Assembly (NCBI GenBank): GCA_002377585.1 | Contig: DFQC01000005.1 | Span: 15,481-79,480, forward strand | DNA from: Anaerolineales bacterium UBA3499 | GTDB taxonomy: Bacteria; Chloroflexota; Anaerolineae; Anaerolineales; UBA11657 | Direction: 5' to 3' | Length of the DNA: 64,000 bases | Notes under the pieces: model-generated | Databases searched by the model: none | What the model was told of the DNA's origin: nothing | The model's input: only the letters and a program-made list of their open reading frames with translations | Program-made: the position numbers and the translations under genes | In this document: positions 36,545-44,993 of the stretch, piece after piece | Layout: each line of letters begins with the position of its first letter | Position numbering within the stretch: the first letter of the stretch is position 1

Positions 36545-36856
36545 TTGATTATAAAATTCTACTCGACACTCAGAAATATTGCGGGAGCGAAAGCTGTTGA
36601 AATCAATATTCCCAACGGGACGACAATTCAACAATTAGCTACCAAAATTGTTGAGCTTTATCCTAATATGCGTAGAGATTTACTGGATGACAATGGGAAA
36701 ATACATGGTCATGTTCATATATTTGTTGATGGACTTGATGTGCTATTTCTAAGCAATAACACATCCGAGATAATATCCAATGACAGTGTAGTGGATGTTT
36801 TCCACGCAATAGGAGGTGGAAATTACCATATTAATATTGTAGTTTGTTTAGGTTAA
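36545..36856 (+). CDS. MoaD/ThiS-like ubiquitin-fold protein with C-terminal tail
   Basis: A 103-residue beta-grasp protein. The MIIKFYSTLRNIAGAKAVEI start, a central HVHIFVDGLDVLFL strand pair and the VVDVFHAIGGG ending are MoaD-like. Normal MoaD ends exactly at Gly-Gly, the residue adenylated and thiocarboxylated during molybdopterin synthesis. Here GGG at 90-92 is followed by 11 more residues (NYHINIVVCLG). A processing step would be needed if it works as a sulfur carrier. The start is TTG 36545; no ATG is available in frame at the N-terminus. No MoaE or JAMM protease gene is nearby. Confidence 0.75.
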   Translation: MIIKFYSTLRNIAGAKAVEINIPNGTTIQQLATKIVELYPNMRRDLLDDNGKIHGHVHIFVDGLDVLFLSNNTSEIISNDSVVDVFHAIGGGNYHINIVVCLG

Positions 36857-36940
36857 GTTTATAAGAATCGTACGGTTTATTCTTTCAAAAGCCGATGTTT
36901 GCCTTTAAATCAATGTAAATATCTTGCTATACATTCACAA

Positions 36941-38542
36941 CTATGAAGAGTTAATCGAACACTCTACTTTTTCCAATACAGCAATAGTATATTCTTGATC
37001 AAGCAGTTCTTGTAAATCGGACAATTTATCACCTCTAACTTCTATAATATTATCTTTCGCTGGCTCTCTAGATGCATTCAACAGATAAGCCCATCGATAC
37101 ATTCCGTCATATTTTTCTCTGGTAATACCTCGCACCAAATTCATATCCGAATCATGAACCCAATTTACGATAAGATCGGGGCACAATGCAAGCACGTAGT
37201 CAGCATCATATTTGTTGTGTCCCACCTCAAAAAATGTAGTTTGAGTACGTGCTATATATCTATCATTCAGACCAAGCATGTCAATTGTTTTAAGTCCAGA
37301 GTAATATGGGATCTTTCCAGCAGCCTCTACTGCTAACAACGCACCCTTATAATTCTCGCCAAGATACCGACCTAACTCAATATTACGATCGTATTTCTCA
37401 AATGTATATATAAATCTATCATCTAATACAACCATGCGTAATTGAAGCACAACAAACAAACTAATGAGAAATATGCGACCATATGTCTTTAATTCTGGGC
37501 CAATATGCCTGAAGAACATTACAATTCCAAGAGGATAAAGTACAACAAGAAATCTTTCTACAAAATGATCAGCACCTATATAAATCCAATAGGCTAACCA
37601 AAGCGGAACAAATACCGTGTCAAAACCATATAACTGATTTCTTTCACCTTGACCAACCCGTCTATATCCAATGATTAACTGCGCAACAACAAAAATGAAG
37701 GTCAACAAATATACAAAAAGACCTTCATTCATGGCGATTCCCCAAAGCTGACGAATAGCAAAAAACACGCGTTCAACAAAAGGACCAGAAACTTTTGCAT
37801 AATAAGTGTTAGGAAGTAGGTCTCCATAATAACTCAACCGCCAGGCTGAATACATAACCATAGTCCCAACAAACGTAATAGACGACCAGAGAGCAACTTT
37901 ATAACGTCCTCGAATGACCACATAGGCAATAGCAATAGCAGCAATAATAAATCCATCAGCTCTGGACATAATTATTGCAACTATCAGAACACTAAACAAC
38001 ACTGCTTTATTAATATGATCATGTGCAACTTGTTCAATAGCCACTAGGATCAATAATGTAACAAGAAGCACCAGAGCCGTTTCCATTCCTGACCCTACCC
38101 ATATCCACAAAGGAGGAGTGAGAGCAAACAGCAATGCAGCTAGCGACCCATTAACATGTCCAAAACGGGCATAAGCATATCGCGCAAACACATATAAACC
38201 AACAACAGCAAAAACAATATTCAAAACAACGGACACAAGATAAATATTTTTTGCTGCTCCTAACAAAAACACTGGGGTCAACACTAGAACATATAGTAAG
38301 TTTGAATACCCCTCTACCCGATCACCCGGGTTAAACACTAGCCCATGCCCTTCGGCAAAATTCTTGGCATATCTATAGGAAATATAGGCATCATCCGTCC
38401 CCCATGCATCTCCACTCCAGTCATAATGAAAATAACCCAGATAAGAATGAGCAGCACAACCCAATACCAATAAGATTGCAGAAACATGTACCAACCAATA
38501 TCGATTGATTGGCAAAAACCAAGATTTAGAATTCATTTGCAA
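36941..38542 (-). CDS. GT-C type membrane glycosyltransferase-like protein
   Basis: A 533-residue polytopic membrane protein with about 10 hydrophobic helices over residues 15-375 and a soluble C-terminal part. Between the first two helices it carries WGTDDAYISYRYAKNFAEGHG and NPGDRVEGYSN. These contain the DD-type acidic motif and conserved pattern of GT-C arabinosyl/mannosyl-type transferases that use polyprenyl-phosphate sugars. The active site should face the outside of the membrane. Substrate is unknown. It is flanked by unrelated genes, MoaD-like on one side and CoxG on the other, with no glycan cluster. Confidence 0.78.
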   Translation of the reverse strand: MQMNSKSWFLPINRYWLVHVSAILLVLGCAAHSYLGYFHYDWSGDAWGTDDAYISYRYAKNFAEGHGLVFNPGDRVEGYSNLLYVLVLTPVFLLGAAKNIYLVSVVLNIVFAVVGLYVFARYAYARFGHVNGSLAALLFALTPPLWIWVGSGMETALVLLVTLLILVAIEQVAHDHINKAVLFSVLIVAIIMSRADGFIIAAIAIAYVVIRGRYKVALWSSITFVGTMVMYSAWRLSYYGDLLPNTYYAKVSGPFVERVFFAIRQLWGIAMNEGLFVYLLTFIFVVAQLIIGYRRVGQGERNQLYGFDTVFVPLWLAYWIYIGADHFVERFLVVLYPLGIVMFFRHIGPELKTYGRIFLISLFVVLQLRMVVLDDRFIYTFEKYDRNIELGRYLGENYKGALLAVEAAGKIPYYSGLKTIDMLGLNDRYIARTQTTFFEVGHNKYDADYVLALCPDLIVNWVHDSDMNLVRGITREKYDGMYRWAYLLNASREPAKDNIIEVRGDKLSDLQELLDQEYTIAVLEKVECSINSS

Positions 38543-38617
38543 TAATACTAAACATGAACAAGTATCTAATTTTATACCGTACTCTTTAAATTTTTTCTGA
38601 TGTATTACAGTCCAAGC

Positions 38618-39061
38618 TCATTTTTCAATACGTAACACTACACAATCAAAAAATTCACCTACTAATTTTTTGGTAACGCCTGGTGCTAGACGCATAGCTA
38701 GACTTGCAATACGACCCATAATTTGCACGTTAGCCTCCCAATACAGCTCGGTTACGTTAGGTTCTGATTCATTGAGTGTCATTGTGCCCTCCACCTCTGC
38801 TGCGCTACCGGGCGCACTGCCCCTAGCGCGCATTTTTGCGCGATTAGGTTCATCTAATTCTATCCACTCAACATCCATTGCAAAACTCACCTTAACTGCC
38901 CCAAGAGCAATACCAACATTTGTGCGGAACTGCTTGTCTGGAACAACAACTTCCACCTCCTGCACTCCTGGTGCACATTGACTAACTAAATGTGGATCAG
39001 TTAAAAACTCCCAGACAGTCTCTCTTTTAGATTTTATAAGTACACTACCATCAAAATTCAT
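38618..39061 (-). CDS. CoxG-family SRPBCC protein
   Basis: A 147-residue carbon monoxide dehydrogenase subunit G-family protein. SRPBCC-fold signatures are KSKRETVWEFLTDPHLVSQC at the start, CAPGVQEVEV, a central WIELDEPNRAKMRARGSAPG, and the C-terminal helix LAMRLAPGVTKKLVGEFFDC. CoxG proteins are thought to tether molybdenum hydroxylases or their maturation AAA proteins to the membrane. With XdhC it is the second hydroxylase accessory gene in the window, though far from the enzyme operon. CoxD, CoxE and CoxF are absent. Confidence 0.88.
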   Translation of the reverse strand: MNFDGSVLIKSKRETVWEFLTDPHLVSQCAPGVQEVEVVVPDKQFRTNVGIALGAVKVSFAMDVEWIELDEPNRAKMRARGSAPGSAAEVEGTMTLNESEPNVTELYWEANVQIMGRIASLAMRLAPGVTKKLVGEFFDCVVLRIEK

Positions 39062-39228
39062 CGCTTCCTCCGAAAATATCCTAATAATGACTTTATAATA
39101 TAACCAGAACTATACAATTCTACCTCACATTACAACCAACATTGTATAAACCAGTATGTTAATGAAAATATAATGAAAATCATCTATAATCACTGAAAAT
39201 ATAGTTATACCAGAAGGAGAGTATCTGA

Positions 39229-40257
39229 ATGAACGTTGCAAATCTTGTAAGTGTATTGGCCAGCATATCTTGGCTATTACTGATAGGTAGCATACTGTTC
39301 GCTGGCGCAAGTGTGGCCCGCGGAGGACGTGCAAAATCGTTTGCTAGCTTGGTCATAGGAACTTTAGCTCTTGCCCTTGTGCTCTCAACAATCAGCCAAG
39401 GTTTAGTGTTCATACAACCAGAATCGCGTGCGGTGGTTATCAGTGCTCTACGTCAAACAGGAATAAGAAGTCAAGCGCTTCAACCTGGTTTACGTTTTAT
39501 AACACCATTTTTTGAAGATGTCGTAATCTATCCAATAGCAAAACAAACATATACGATGTCCGGAGCGGCAGCAGAAGGTCAAATAAGCGGCGACGACTCG
39601 ATAGTAGCTCGTACCTCGGATGGTCAAGAAGTGCGTATAGATGCCTCAGTGATATTCTCAATAGATCCAACACAAGTAGTCGATGTACACATCGAATGGC
39701 AAAACCGTTATGTTGACGGACTGGTTCGTCCACAACTTCGTGGTATAGCACGAGACTCAGCAGCACGATATGGAGTTGAAGATATATACAGCCTTAAACG
39801 TGATGATCTTGCAATAGAAATTGAAGACGCATTACGTATTACTTTAGATGATAATGGGCTAATTCTGGATGACTTTGTCCTAAGAAATATCACCTTCACC
39901 GCAGAATATGCTGCTGTTATTGAACAGAAACAAATAGCGGAACAAGAAGTTCAGCGCCAGGCCTTTGTAGTAAAACAGCGAGAACAGGAGGCTGAGCAGC
40001 TGCGACAGAAATCCAAAGGTGAAGCCGATGCTGCTGTTATTGCATCAGAAGGTAAAGCTAAGGCAATATTGGTAGAGGCAGAAGCTCAAGCAGAAGCATT
40101 ACGACAACTTGGTGAAGCCCTTAAGACAAGTCCTGACCTAATACAATACACTTATGTACAAGAGTTAAGCGATGATGTGGAAGTCATGTTGCTACCAGCC
40201 AATAGTCCTTATCTCTTCAATCTACCTGAACTTAATAATATGGGTGATAACGACTAA
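39229..40257 (+). CDS. SPFH/Band 7 (prohibitin-like) membrane protein
   Basis: A 342-residue protein with N-terminal hydrophobic helices (~10-30 and ~40-60). The SPFH domain follows (~65-230; VIYPIAKQTYTMSG, RTSDGQEVRIDASVIFSID). A charged coiled-coil of repeating E, Q, A and K occupies ~230-290 and contains KSKGEADAAVIASEGKAKA. Prohibitin-like proteins form large membrane rings that organise lipids or guard proteases such as FtsH. A good AGAAGGAGAG ribosome site precedes the ATG. It ends before a strong terminator at 40271. Confidence 0.9.
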   Translation: MNVANLVSVLASISWLLLIGSILFAGASVARGGRAKSFASLVIGTLALALVLSTISQGLVFIQPESRAVVISALRQTGIRSQALQPGLRFITPFFEDVVIYPIAKQTYTMSGAAAEGQISGDDSIVARTSDGQEVRIDASVIFSIDPTQVVDVHIEWQNRYVDGLVRPQLRGIARDSAARYGVEDIYSLKRDDLAIEIEDALRITLDDNGLILDDFVLRNITFTAEYAAVIEQKQIAEQEVQRQAFVVKQREQEAEQLRQKSKGEADAAVIASEGKAKAILVEAEAQAEALRQLGEALKTSPDLIQYTYVQELSDDVEVMLLPANSPYLFNLPELNNMGDND

Positions 40258-40270
40258 AGCTATATATGAT

Positions 40271-40320
40271 TTACAACAAAAAAAGGGCCTCTATCTCATA
40301 GGCCCTTTTTTTTGTTGTAA
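40271..40320. terminator. Bidirectional terminator between SPFH gene and tRNA-Ser
   Basis: A ~20-bp near-perfect inverted repeat (arms 40271-40290 and 40300-40320) with a GGGCCT/AGGCCC core, 9-base loop and flanking runs of seven A and eight T. It can end transcripts from both directions: the SPFH mRNA on the plus strand and the tRNA-Ser transcript on the minus strand. Confidence 0.92.
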
Positions 40321-40324
40321 CAAG

Positions 40325-40411
40325 CGGAGAGGGTGGGATTCGAACCCACGGTGACCGTAAGGCCACAACGCTTTTCGAGAGCGCCCCGTTCGTCCACTCC
40401 GGCACCTCTCC
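40325..40411 (-). tRNA. tRNA-Ser (anticodon CGA)
   Basis: An 87-nt class II tRNA. The acceptor stem GGAGAGG (from 40411) pairs with CCTCTCC (40326-40332). The T arm is GTGGG-TTCGAAT-CCCAC, the anticodon loop CTCGAAA gives CGA, and a long variable arm (TGGCCTTACGGTCA region) is present as expected for serine. The 3' CCA is not encoded. The gene lies 34 bases after the RNase D-like gene on the same strand and directly before a terminator, so the two may share a transcript. Confidence 0.96.
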
Positions 40412-40445
40412 CAAAATAGCGATTATATATGATATCCGTTAGTTG

Positions 40446-41594
40446 TCATGGAACAATATCGCGAAGCACTCTCAGTATCTCCTTTCCATACTCTTTGCGT
40501 CGCCAAGGTCCTAAATCCTGAGTCGATCTCAGCTCTGTATGATTGACCGGATTCTGCTTAGCCAAGTTCCACAACACCTCTCGAGCGACAATTACATCGG
40601 AAGCTACACCTCGTTTCCTAGCACGTAATTTGCGCCACTCCCTTAGAGAATCATATCGAAGAGATATCAATGGATCAATTCTTCTAATTTTTGGTCTAGG
40701 TGGATGCTCAGCATGCTCACCACGCCTAATTGCGCTCAGTATGCCTTTTTGATAGCGTCTAATCTGACCTGAAGTCATACCTTTAATAGAGCTTAGTGCA
40801 TGAACATTCGGAGGACGCTCCTTGGCAATATCCAAAAGTACAGCGTTACCGATGATACGAAATGAAGGCACATCCCTCATGGATGCAATCCTTTCACGAT
40901 ACTTGTATAGCTCGCATAACACAGCACTATTTTTGCCGCTAAGTTTACGTGCTCCCGCAATTTGCCAGAAATCATTAGATGACCAACTACTACCTTGTTT
41001 GCGGATTTTTCGAATACTTGCTTCAGAGATCCGTTCAAATTCTTCGTACACCTCAGGCAATTGACACAGTTTACGAATAGTAGCTTCTAAATGATCACGC
41101 AATTTCAACAAATAGTGGGTATCTAATTGTGCATAAGACAATTGATCGTCATTTAATGGTCTTACAGCCCAATTAGCACGCTGAAACTTCTTGTTGATTG
41201 GTATTGAATAATGCTTGGACAAAATTGAAGCTAGACCCACTTTCTCCCAACCCAACGTTCTCGCAGCCACCATAGTATCGAAAAGACCATTTACCTTCCA
41301 GCCAAAGTCACGCCATAAACCAATCAGGTCATACTCAGCCGCATGAAACACCTTCTCTATACACGGATTGGAAAATACTGAACTCAATATGTCAATATTT
41401 CCAACAGCAAAAGGATCAACAATGAAATCTTCTTGCCGAGTCGAAAATTGAATCAGACACACTTTTTCCCTATAAGCGTGCAGAGAGTTAGATTCAGTAT
41501 CTACTGCTATGACTCGTTCACGATTTAGCTTGCCAACAACAGAATTTAAGCAATCATCTGTAAATACCAACCGAGCCGGTTTAATGTCATTCAT
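40446..41594 (-). CDS. rnd: RNase D-like 3'-5' exonuclease with HRDC domain
   Basis: A DEDDy-type exonuclease that trims tRNA and other RNA 3' ends. From ATG 41594 the protein is 382 residues. The exonuclease domain has VIAVDTESNSLHAY, FHAAEYDLIGLWRDFG, LFDTMVAARTLGW and the final YAQLDTHYLLKL. A HRDC-like helical domain follows (~205-285; LYKYRERIASMRDVPSFRI) and then a second degenerate helical region. A longer frame reaches 41708 but would run through the divergent promoter of the Rieske gene, so I use 41594. tRNA-Ser lies immediately downstream. Confidence 0.9.
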   Translation of the reverse strand: MNDIKPARLVFTDDCLNSVVGKLNRERVIAVDTESNSLHAYREKVCLIQFSTRQEDFIVDPFAVGNIDILSSVFSNPCIEKVFHAAEYDLIGLWRDFGWKVNGLFDTMVAARTLGWEKVGLASILSKHYSIPINKKFQRANWAVRPLNDDQLSYAQLDTHYLLKLRDHLEATIRKLCQLPEVYEEFERISEASIRKIRKQGSSWSSNDFWQIAGARKLSGKNSAVLCELYKYRERIASMRDVPSFRIIGNAVLLDIAKERPPNVHALSSIKGMTSGQIRRYQKGILSAIRRGEHAEHPPRPKIRRIDPLISLRYDSLREWRKLRARKRGVASDVIVAREVLWNLAKQNPVNHTELRSTQDLGPWRRKEYGKEILRVLRDIVP

Positions 41595-41623
41595 ATATTC
41601 TAGAATTATGATTACATTTAGTC

Positions 41624-41649
41624 GATTGTCAACGTCAATGTTGACAATC
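41624..41649. promoter_or_regulatory. Perfect inverted repeat, operator-like, in rnd/qcrA intergenic region
   Basis: Ten-bp perfect arms, GATTGTCAAC (41624-41633) and GTTGACAATC (41640-41649), with six-base spacer GTCAAT. The right arm contains the -35 box of the predicted qcrA promoter, so a dimeric protein bound here would block or modulate transcription of the cytochrome operon, and possibly rnd on the other strand. Confidence 0.6.
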
Positions 41650-41669
41650 AATAACCTTTGTGCTAAATT
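41641..41669 (+). promoter_or_regulatory. Sigma70-type promoter of the Rieske/cytochrome b/c operon
   Basis: Consensus -35 TTGACA (41641-41646), 17-base spacer and -10 TAAATT (41664-41669) with an upstream TGC, an extended -10. The predicted start near 41676 leaves a ~26-base leader with AGAGGAG before the ATG at 41702. This is the best promoter match I found in the window. Confidence 0.65.
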
Positions 41670-41701
41670 GTTCAATCTAAGGTAAGAGGAGTAAATACGA
41701 T

Positions 41702-42334
41702 ATGACAACAGCCAACGTAGCTACCCCAGCAGCCCCGCTTACACGTAGAGAGTTCCTATACTATGTCTGGGGAGCATCAATTGCTCTGTTCATGGCAGAA
41801 ATGGGTGGTGCGTTGATTTGGTTTGCGTTGCCTCGATTTAAGGAAGGAGAGTTTGGAGGAGTAATTACTTTACCTATCTCCGACCTACCAACACCTGACT
41901 CAGGTCCTAAAGATTTGCCCGATGTACGTATCTGGCTTGTGAACCTAGGTGAGGGACGCATTGAAGACAACCGGCAACCCGGAGAATACACAGTCAATGG
42001 TGGAGTGCGAGCCCTATACAAAATATGCGTACACTTAGGTTGTCTATATAAATGGGTACCTACCAACGACCGTTTTGAGTGTCCATGTCATGGTTCAAAG
42101 TATTTAGCAAGCGGGTCCCGTATAGACGGACCAGCAACGCGCAATTTAGACTCCTTTCCAATTGAATTCGTAGATGATGATGGCAATGTACTTGCACAGA
42201 GTAGTACAACAGGAACTGGAAAATCGGAAGAAGGTGGTGCACTGGCAATACCTTCAGGAGCTGTCGCGATACGAATAGATACAGGTCAGCGAGTTGAAGG
42301 CGCACCAAACACTCAACCAGGTGGTGGGATATAG
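41702..42334 (+). CDS. qcrA: Rieske [2Fe-2S] protein of cytochrome bc complex
   Basis: A 210-residue Rieske subunit. A twin-arginine motif LTRREFL (R15, R16) leads into a membrane anchor at ~20-45. The cluster boxes are CVHLGCLYKW (C109, H111, with C114) and CPCHGS (C127, C129, H130); C109, H111, C129 and H130 should bind the cluster and C114-C127 form the disulfide. It takes electrons from quinol at the Qo site of the cytochrome b encoded 41 bases downstream and passes them to cytochrome c. The C-terminal ~40 residues are a Gly/Ser/Thr-rich tail. Confidence 0.94.
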   Translation: MTTANVATPAAPLTRREFLYYVWGASIALFMAEMGGALIWFALPRFKEGEFGGVITLPISDLPTPDSGPKDLPDVRIWLVNLGEGRIEDNRQPGEYTVNGGVRALYKICVHLGCLYKWVPTNDRFECPCHGSKYLASGSRIDGPATRNLDSFPIEFVDDDGNVLAQSSTTGTGKSEEGGALAIPSGAVAIRIDTGQRVEGAPNTQPGGGI

Positions 42335-42375
42335 TGTCGCCACATTTTTGTAAATAGTCACAGGAGAACTAATTT

Positions 42376-43941
42376 ATGTCTCTCTTCCGCATACATGCAC
42401 CAATCCTTGATGACATCAGATCAGATGGATTGATGCCTACTCTTATAGCAAAAACAGACGAAGTTGTAACTCGTCTAACTGCTGGGTTAAATGTAGAAGA
42501 AATACGATCTGTTCTGAGAGGTGATCCACCCAAACGACCCAACCCGCGTGTTAAACCACATGCTGATGGGTTTTGGATGCATATGCGTCCAACATATTTT
42601 CACGAAAAAGTAATGACACTATACCCAACCTTCAGGTTGGGATGGCTATCTGTATACTTTCTCGTATTTGAGACGATCACTGGTCTCGTACTAATGCTAT
42701 GGTATACGCCATCGCCACTAAGAGCTTTCGAGGACATGCAGAATATAATGAGCAATGTACCTCTTGGCTTGATGATGAGAGATCTGCACCGTTTAGGTGC
42801 CGAATTCATGGTCATGGTAGTGCTACTACATATGTTAAGAACTTTCATCACAGGTAGCTACAAAAAACCACGACAATTTACTTGGTTCACTGGTGGTGTA
42901 CTACTACTACTAACTTTGTTCCTTAGTTTTTCTGGATATCTACTGCCATGGGACCAACTTTCCCTATGGGCAGTAACAATTGGTGCTTCCATGGCTGAGG
43001 CCACCCCAGTAATTGGTCGTGAAGTTAATTTGCTGGTCCGTGGAGGTCCAGATTTTGGAGCAAATGGTTTACTACGATTCTACCTACTACATGTCTTCGC
43101 TCTTCCATTAATAGCTTTCATATTTCTAGGTGTTCATTATTACAAAGTAATTATTCACGGACATTCCCTACCTCCTAAAGAAGAGGAGATAGGTGAAGAT
43201 ACGGCTCGCAAAGTACCAATGGAAAAGCGCAGTTACTTCCTACCTGATGTACTTACTAAAGAAGTATATTGGATAGTTATTTGGACTGCGCTACTTATAT
43301 TGATGGTTACTGTCGGAAATTGGCATGCACCATTAGAGCCCCATGCAGATTCCCAAGTAACTCCGCTACACACGACTGCGCCTTGGTATTTTCTATGGTT
43401 ACAAGGTATGTTGAAGCTAGGTGACAAGGTATTTTGGGGTGTTATCGCCCCAGGCATCCTCGTAAATTTTGTGTTTGTAATGCCATATTTAGAGGTGGGT
43501 CCAAGTCGCCGATACATACATAGACGAGTAGGTCTATCAGTTTGTGCGATCAGTGTCATTGCTTTTTCAATACTCACATATATGGGTACTCCATACCATG
43601 CAGTTTCATCATCCCCAGATCAAGAAATAGTAGCAGCACTTGTACCACAAACCCATCCTGGGCCTGTTCGTACTGCCTCATTTGATGAACTACTACCAGG
43701 GGAGTACTCGTCAGACAAATGGAATTCAGCACCTACAGAGAACCTGCGTGAAATAATGGAAACTTTTGACTATGAAATAAACAAGTATGGTAGTGAACTT
43801 CCTGGCGCAGTAGGGATAATGAATATAGTAGACTGGCAAGTTGGACTGAAAAAAGTTACCCTAAGCGTAGTTTGGAACAATGGAGAAGAAACTTTCACTC
43901 AAAATGTGTATGTACATGAAGATTCAAAACATGGACACTAA
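42376..43941 (+). CDS. qcrB: Cytochrome b subunit (b6/IV-fused) with extra N- and C-terminal regions
   Basis: A 521-residue quinol-oxidising membrane subunit. Haem ligands are H138 and H152, H239 and H254; the 14/15 spacing is that of b6-type cytochromes. The subunit-IV-like half (~285-400) is fused on and carries TTAPWYFLWLQG at the Qo loop, where PEWY is usual. An extra soluble N-terminal ~65 residues and a ~110-residue C-terminal tail after ~408 are not part of the standard fold. The tail ends in a strand-rich stretch (LKKVTLSVVWNNGEETF). It is co-transcribed with the Rieske and cytochrome c genes. Confidence 0.93.
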   Translation: MSLFRIHAPILDDIRSDGLMPTLIAKTDEVVTRLTAGLNVEEIRSVLRGDPPKRPNPRVKPHADGFWMHMRPTYFHEKVMTLYPTFRLGWLSVYFLVFETITGLVLMLWYTPSPLRAFEDMQNIMSNVPLGLMMRDLHRLGAEFMVMVVLLHMLRTFITGSYKKPRQFTWFTGGVLLLLTLFLSFSGYLLPWDQLSLWAVTIGASMAEATPVIGREVNLLVRGGPDFGANGLLRFYLLHVFALPLIAFIFLGVHYYKVIIHGHSLPPKEEEIGEDTARKVPMEKRSYFLPDVLTKEVYWIVIWTALLILMVTVGNWHAPLEPHADSQVTPLHTTAPWYFLWLQGMLKLGDKVFWGVIAPGILVNFVFVMPYLEVGPSRRYIHRRVGLSVCAISVIAFSILTYMGTPYHAVSSSPDQEIVAALVPQTHPGPVRTASFDELLPGEYSSDKWNSAPTENLREIMETFDYEINKYGSELPGAVGIMNIVDWQVGLKKVTLSVVWNNGEETFTQNVYVHEDSKHGH

Positions 43942-43944
43942 AAT

Positions 43945-44808
43945 ATGACTTGGCGAACTGTTGTCGGTACCCTAGCTACATTTGTCACAACTGTCGTTAT
44001 AGCCTTCTGGTTAATTAACGAACCGGCTCGCATGAAAGAAGCAGAAGAGGGGTTTGCAGGCAGATCCATGGAAGCTGGAGCAGCGATATACGAAAACAAT
44101 TGTACACGCTGCCATGGTCCAGCAGGTGGAGGATTAGTAGGACTGGCTCCAGCAATCAACAACCCTGCACTTTTTGATGGAACTAGACTTGCTGAAGTCG
44201 GTTGGGCAGGAAGCTTGCATGACTTTGTGTACTCCACAATATCCGGAGGACGGCCATTGGCTTCTTCAGGCACAACATGGCCACAACGAATGCCAACTTG
44301 GAGCACAGAATATGGCGGACCGCTTCGACACGACCAAGTGCGAGATGTCACAGCATTCGTGTTAAACTGGGGAAGAGCATACGAGGAAGGTATTACCGCA
44401 CTGCAAAATCCTGAAACAGCAACAACTTCAATGGAACCCATTGATGCAGTTGGTATAGATATAAACACACCCGAATTGCCGCCTGGCAATCCTGACGACG
44501 GTGAAGCTCTTACTGTCTCACTGGGTTGCACTGCGTGCCACATTCAAACCGAAGTCGGACCAGCTTGGCTGGCAGAAAATCACCCTGACGGCACGGGAAT
44601 TGGCACAAGAGCAGGCGAACGCATTGTTGCTGCAGACTATACTGGTGCTGCTACCACAGCCGAACAATACTTACGAGAGTCAATAGTACGCACTAATGAA
44701 TATGTAGTCGAAGGATACGAACCCGGCATAATGGTCGCCACATATGGAGAAACTCTAACTGCACAAAACCTGTCAGATATAATTTCATATCTAATCACAC
44801 TGAAATAA
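43945..44808 (+). CDS. Membrane-anchored dihaem cytochrome c
   Basis: A 287-residue protein with a single N-terminal anchor (~5-25) and two class I cytochrome c domains. The first haem site is NNCTRCHGPAGGG (~residues 53-57) and the second is LGCTACHIQ (~193-197). Possible axial Met ligands are in MPTWS and GIMVATYG. It should be the electron-accepting third subunit of the complex, linking it to a terminal oxidase. It starts three bases after the cytochrome b stop. Haem attachment would depend on the ccm cluster that follows. Confidence 0.92.
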   Translation: MTWRTVVGTLATFVTTVVIAFWLINEPARMKEAEEGFAGRSMEAGAAIYENNCTRCHGPAGGGLVGLAPAINNPALFDGTRLAEVGWAGSLHDFVYSTISGGRPLASSGTTWPQRMPTWSTEYGGPLRHDQVRDVTAFVLNWGRAYEEGITALQNPETATTSMEPIDAVGIDINTPELPPGNPDDGEALTVSLGCTACHIQTEVGPAWLAENHPDGTGIGTRAGERIVAADYTGAATTAEQYLRESIVRTNEYVVEGYEPGIMVATYGETLTAQNLSDIISYLITLK

Positions 44809-44852
44809 ACAGTCTTTCATCAGGATCATAACTCCATTGAAAAATGCAATAT

Positions 44853-44892
44853 AAAAACCGGCACAATTCTAATCAGTCTGTGCCGGTTTTTT
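44853..44892 (+). terminator. Rho-independent terminator of the cytochrome bc operon
   Basis: Inverted repeat AAACCGGCACA (ending 44865) with TGTGCCGGTTT (from 44879), a ~13-base loop and six T residues ending at 44892. It lies 45 bases after the cytochrome c stop and separates the bc operon from the ccm cluster. Confidence 0.9.
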
Positions 44893-44993
44893 ATTACATG
44901 TTACTAACAATTTTAAGTTAAAGTTACATCCATACAACATAAAGTGTAAAGAAATCTTGTGTTCTTCAGGTACAATTAAACAAATTACATATT

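Noticed and set aside
43938..44543. 201-codon minus-strand frame opposite the dihaem cytochrome c
   Set aside because: Covers both the start and first CxxCH of a conserved cytochrome; its translation shows no recognisable motif.
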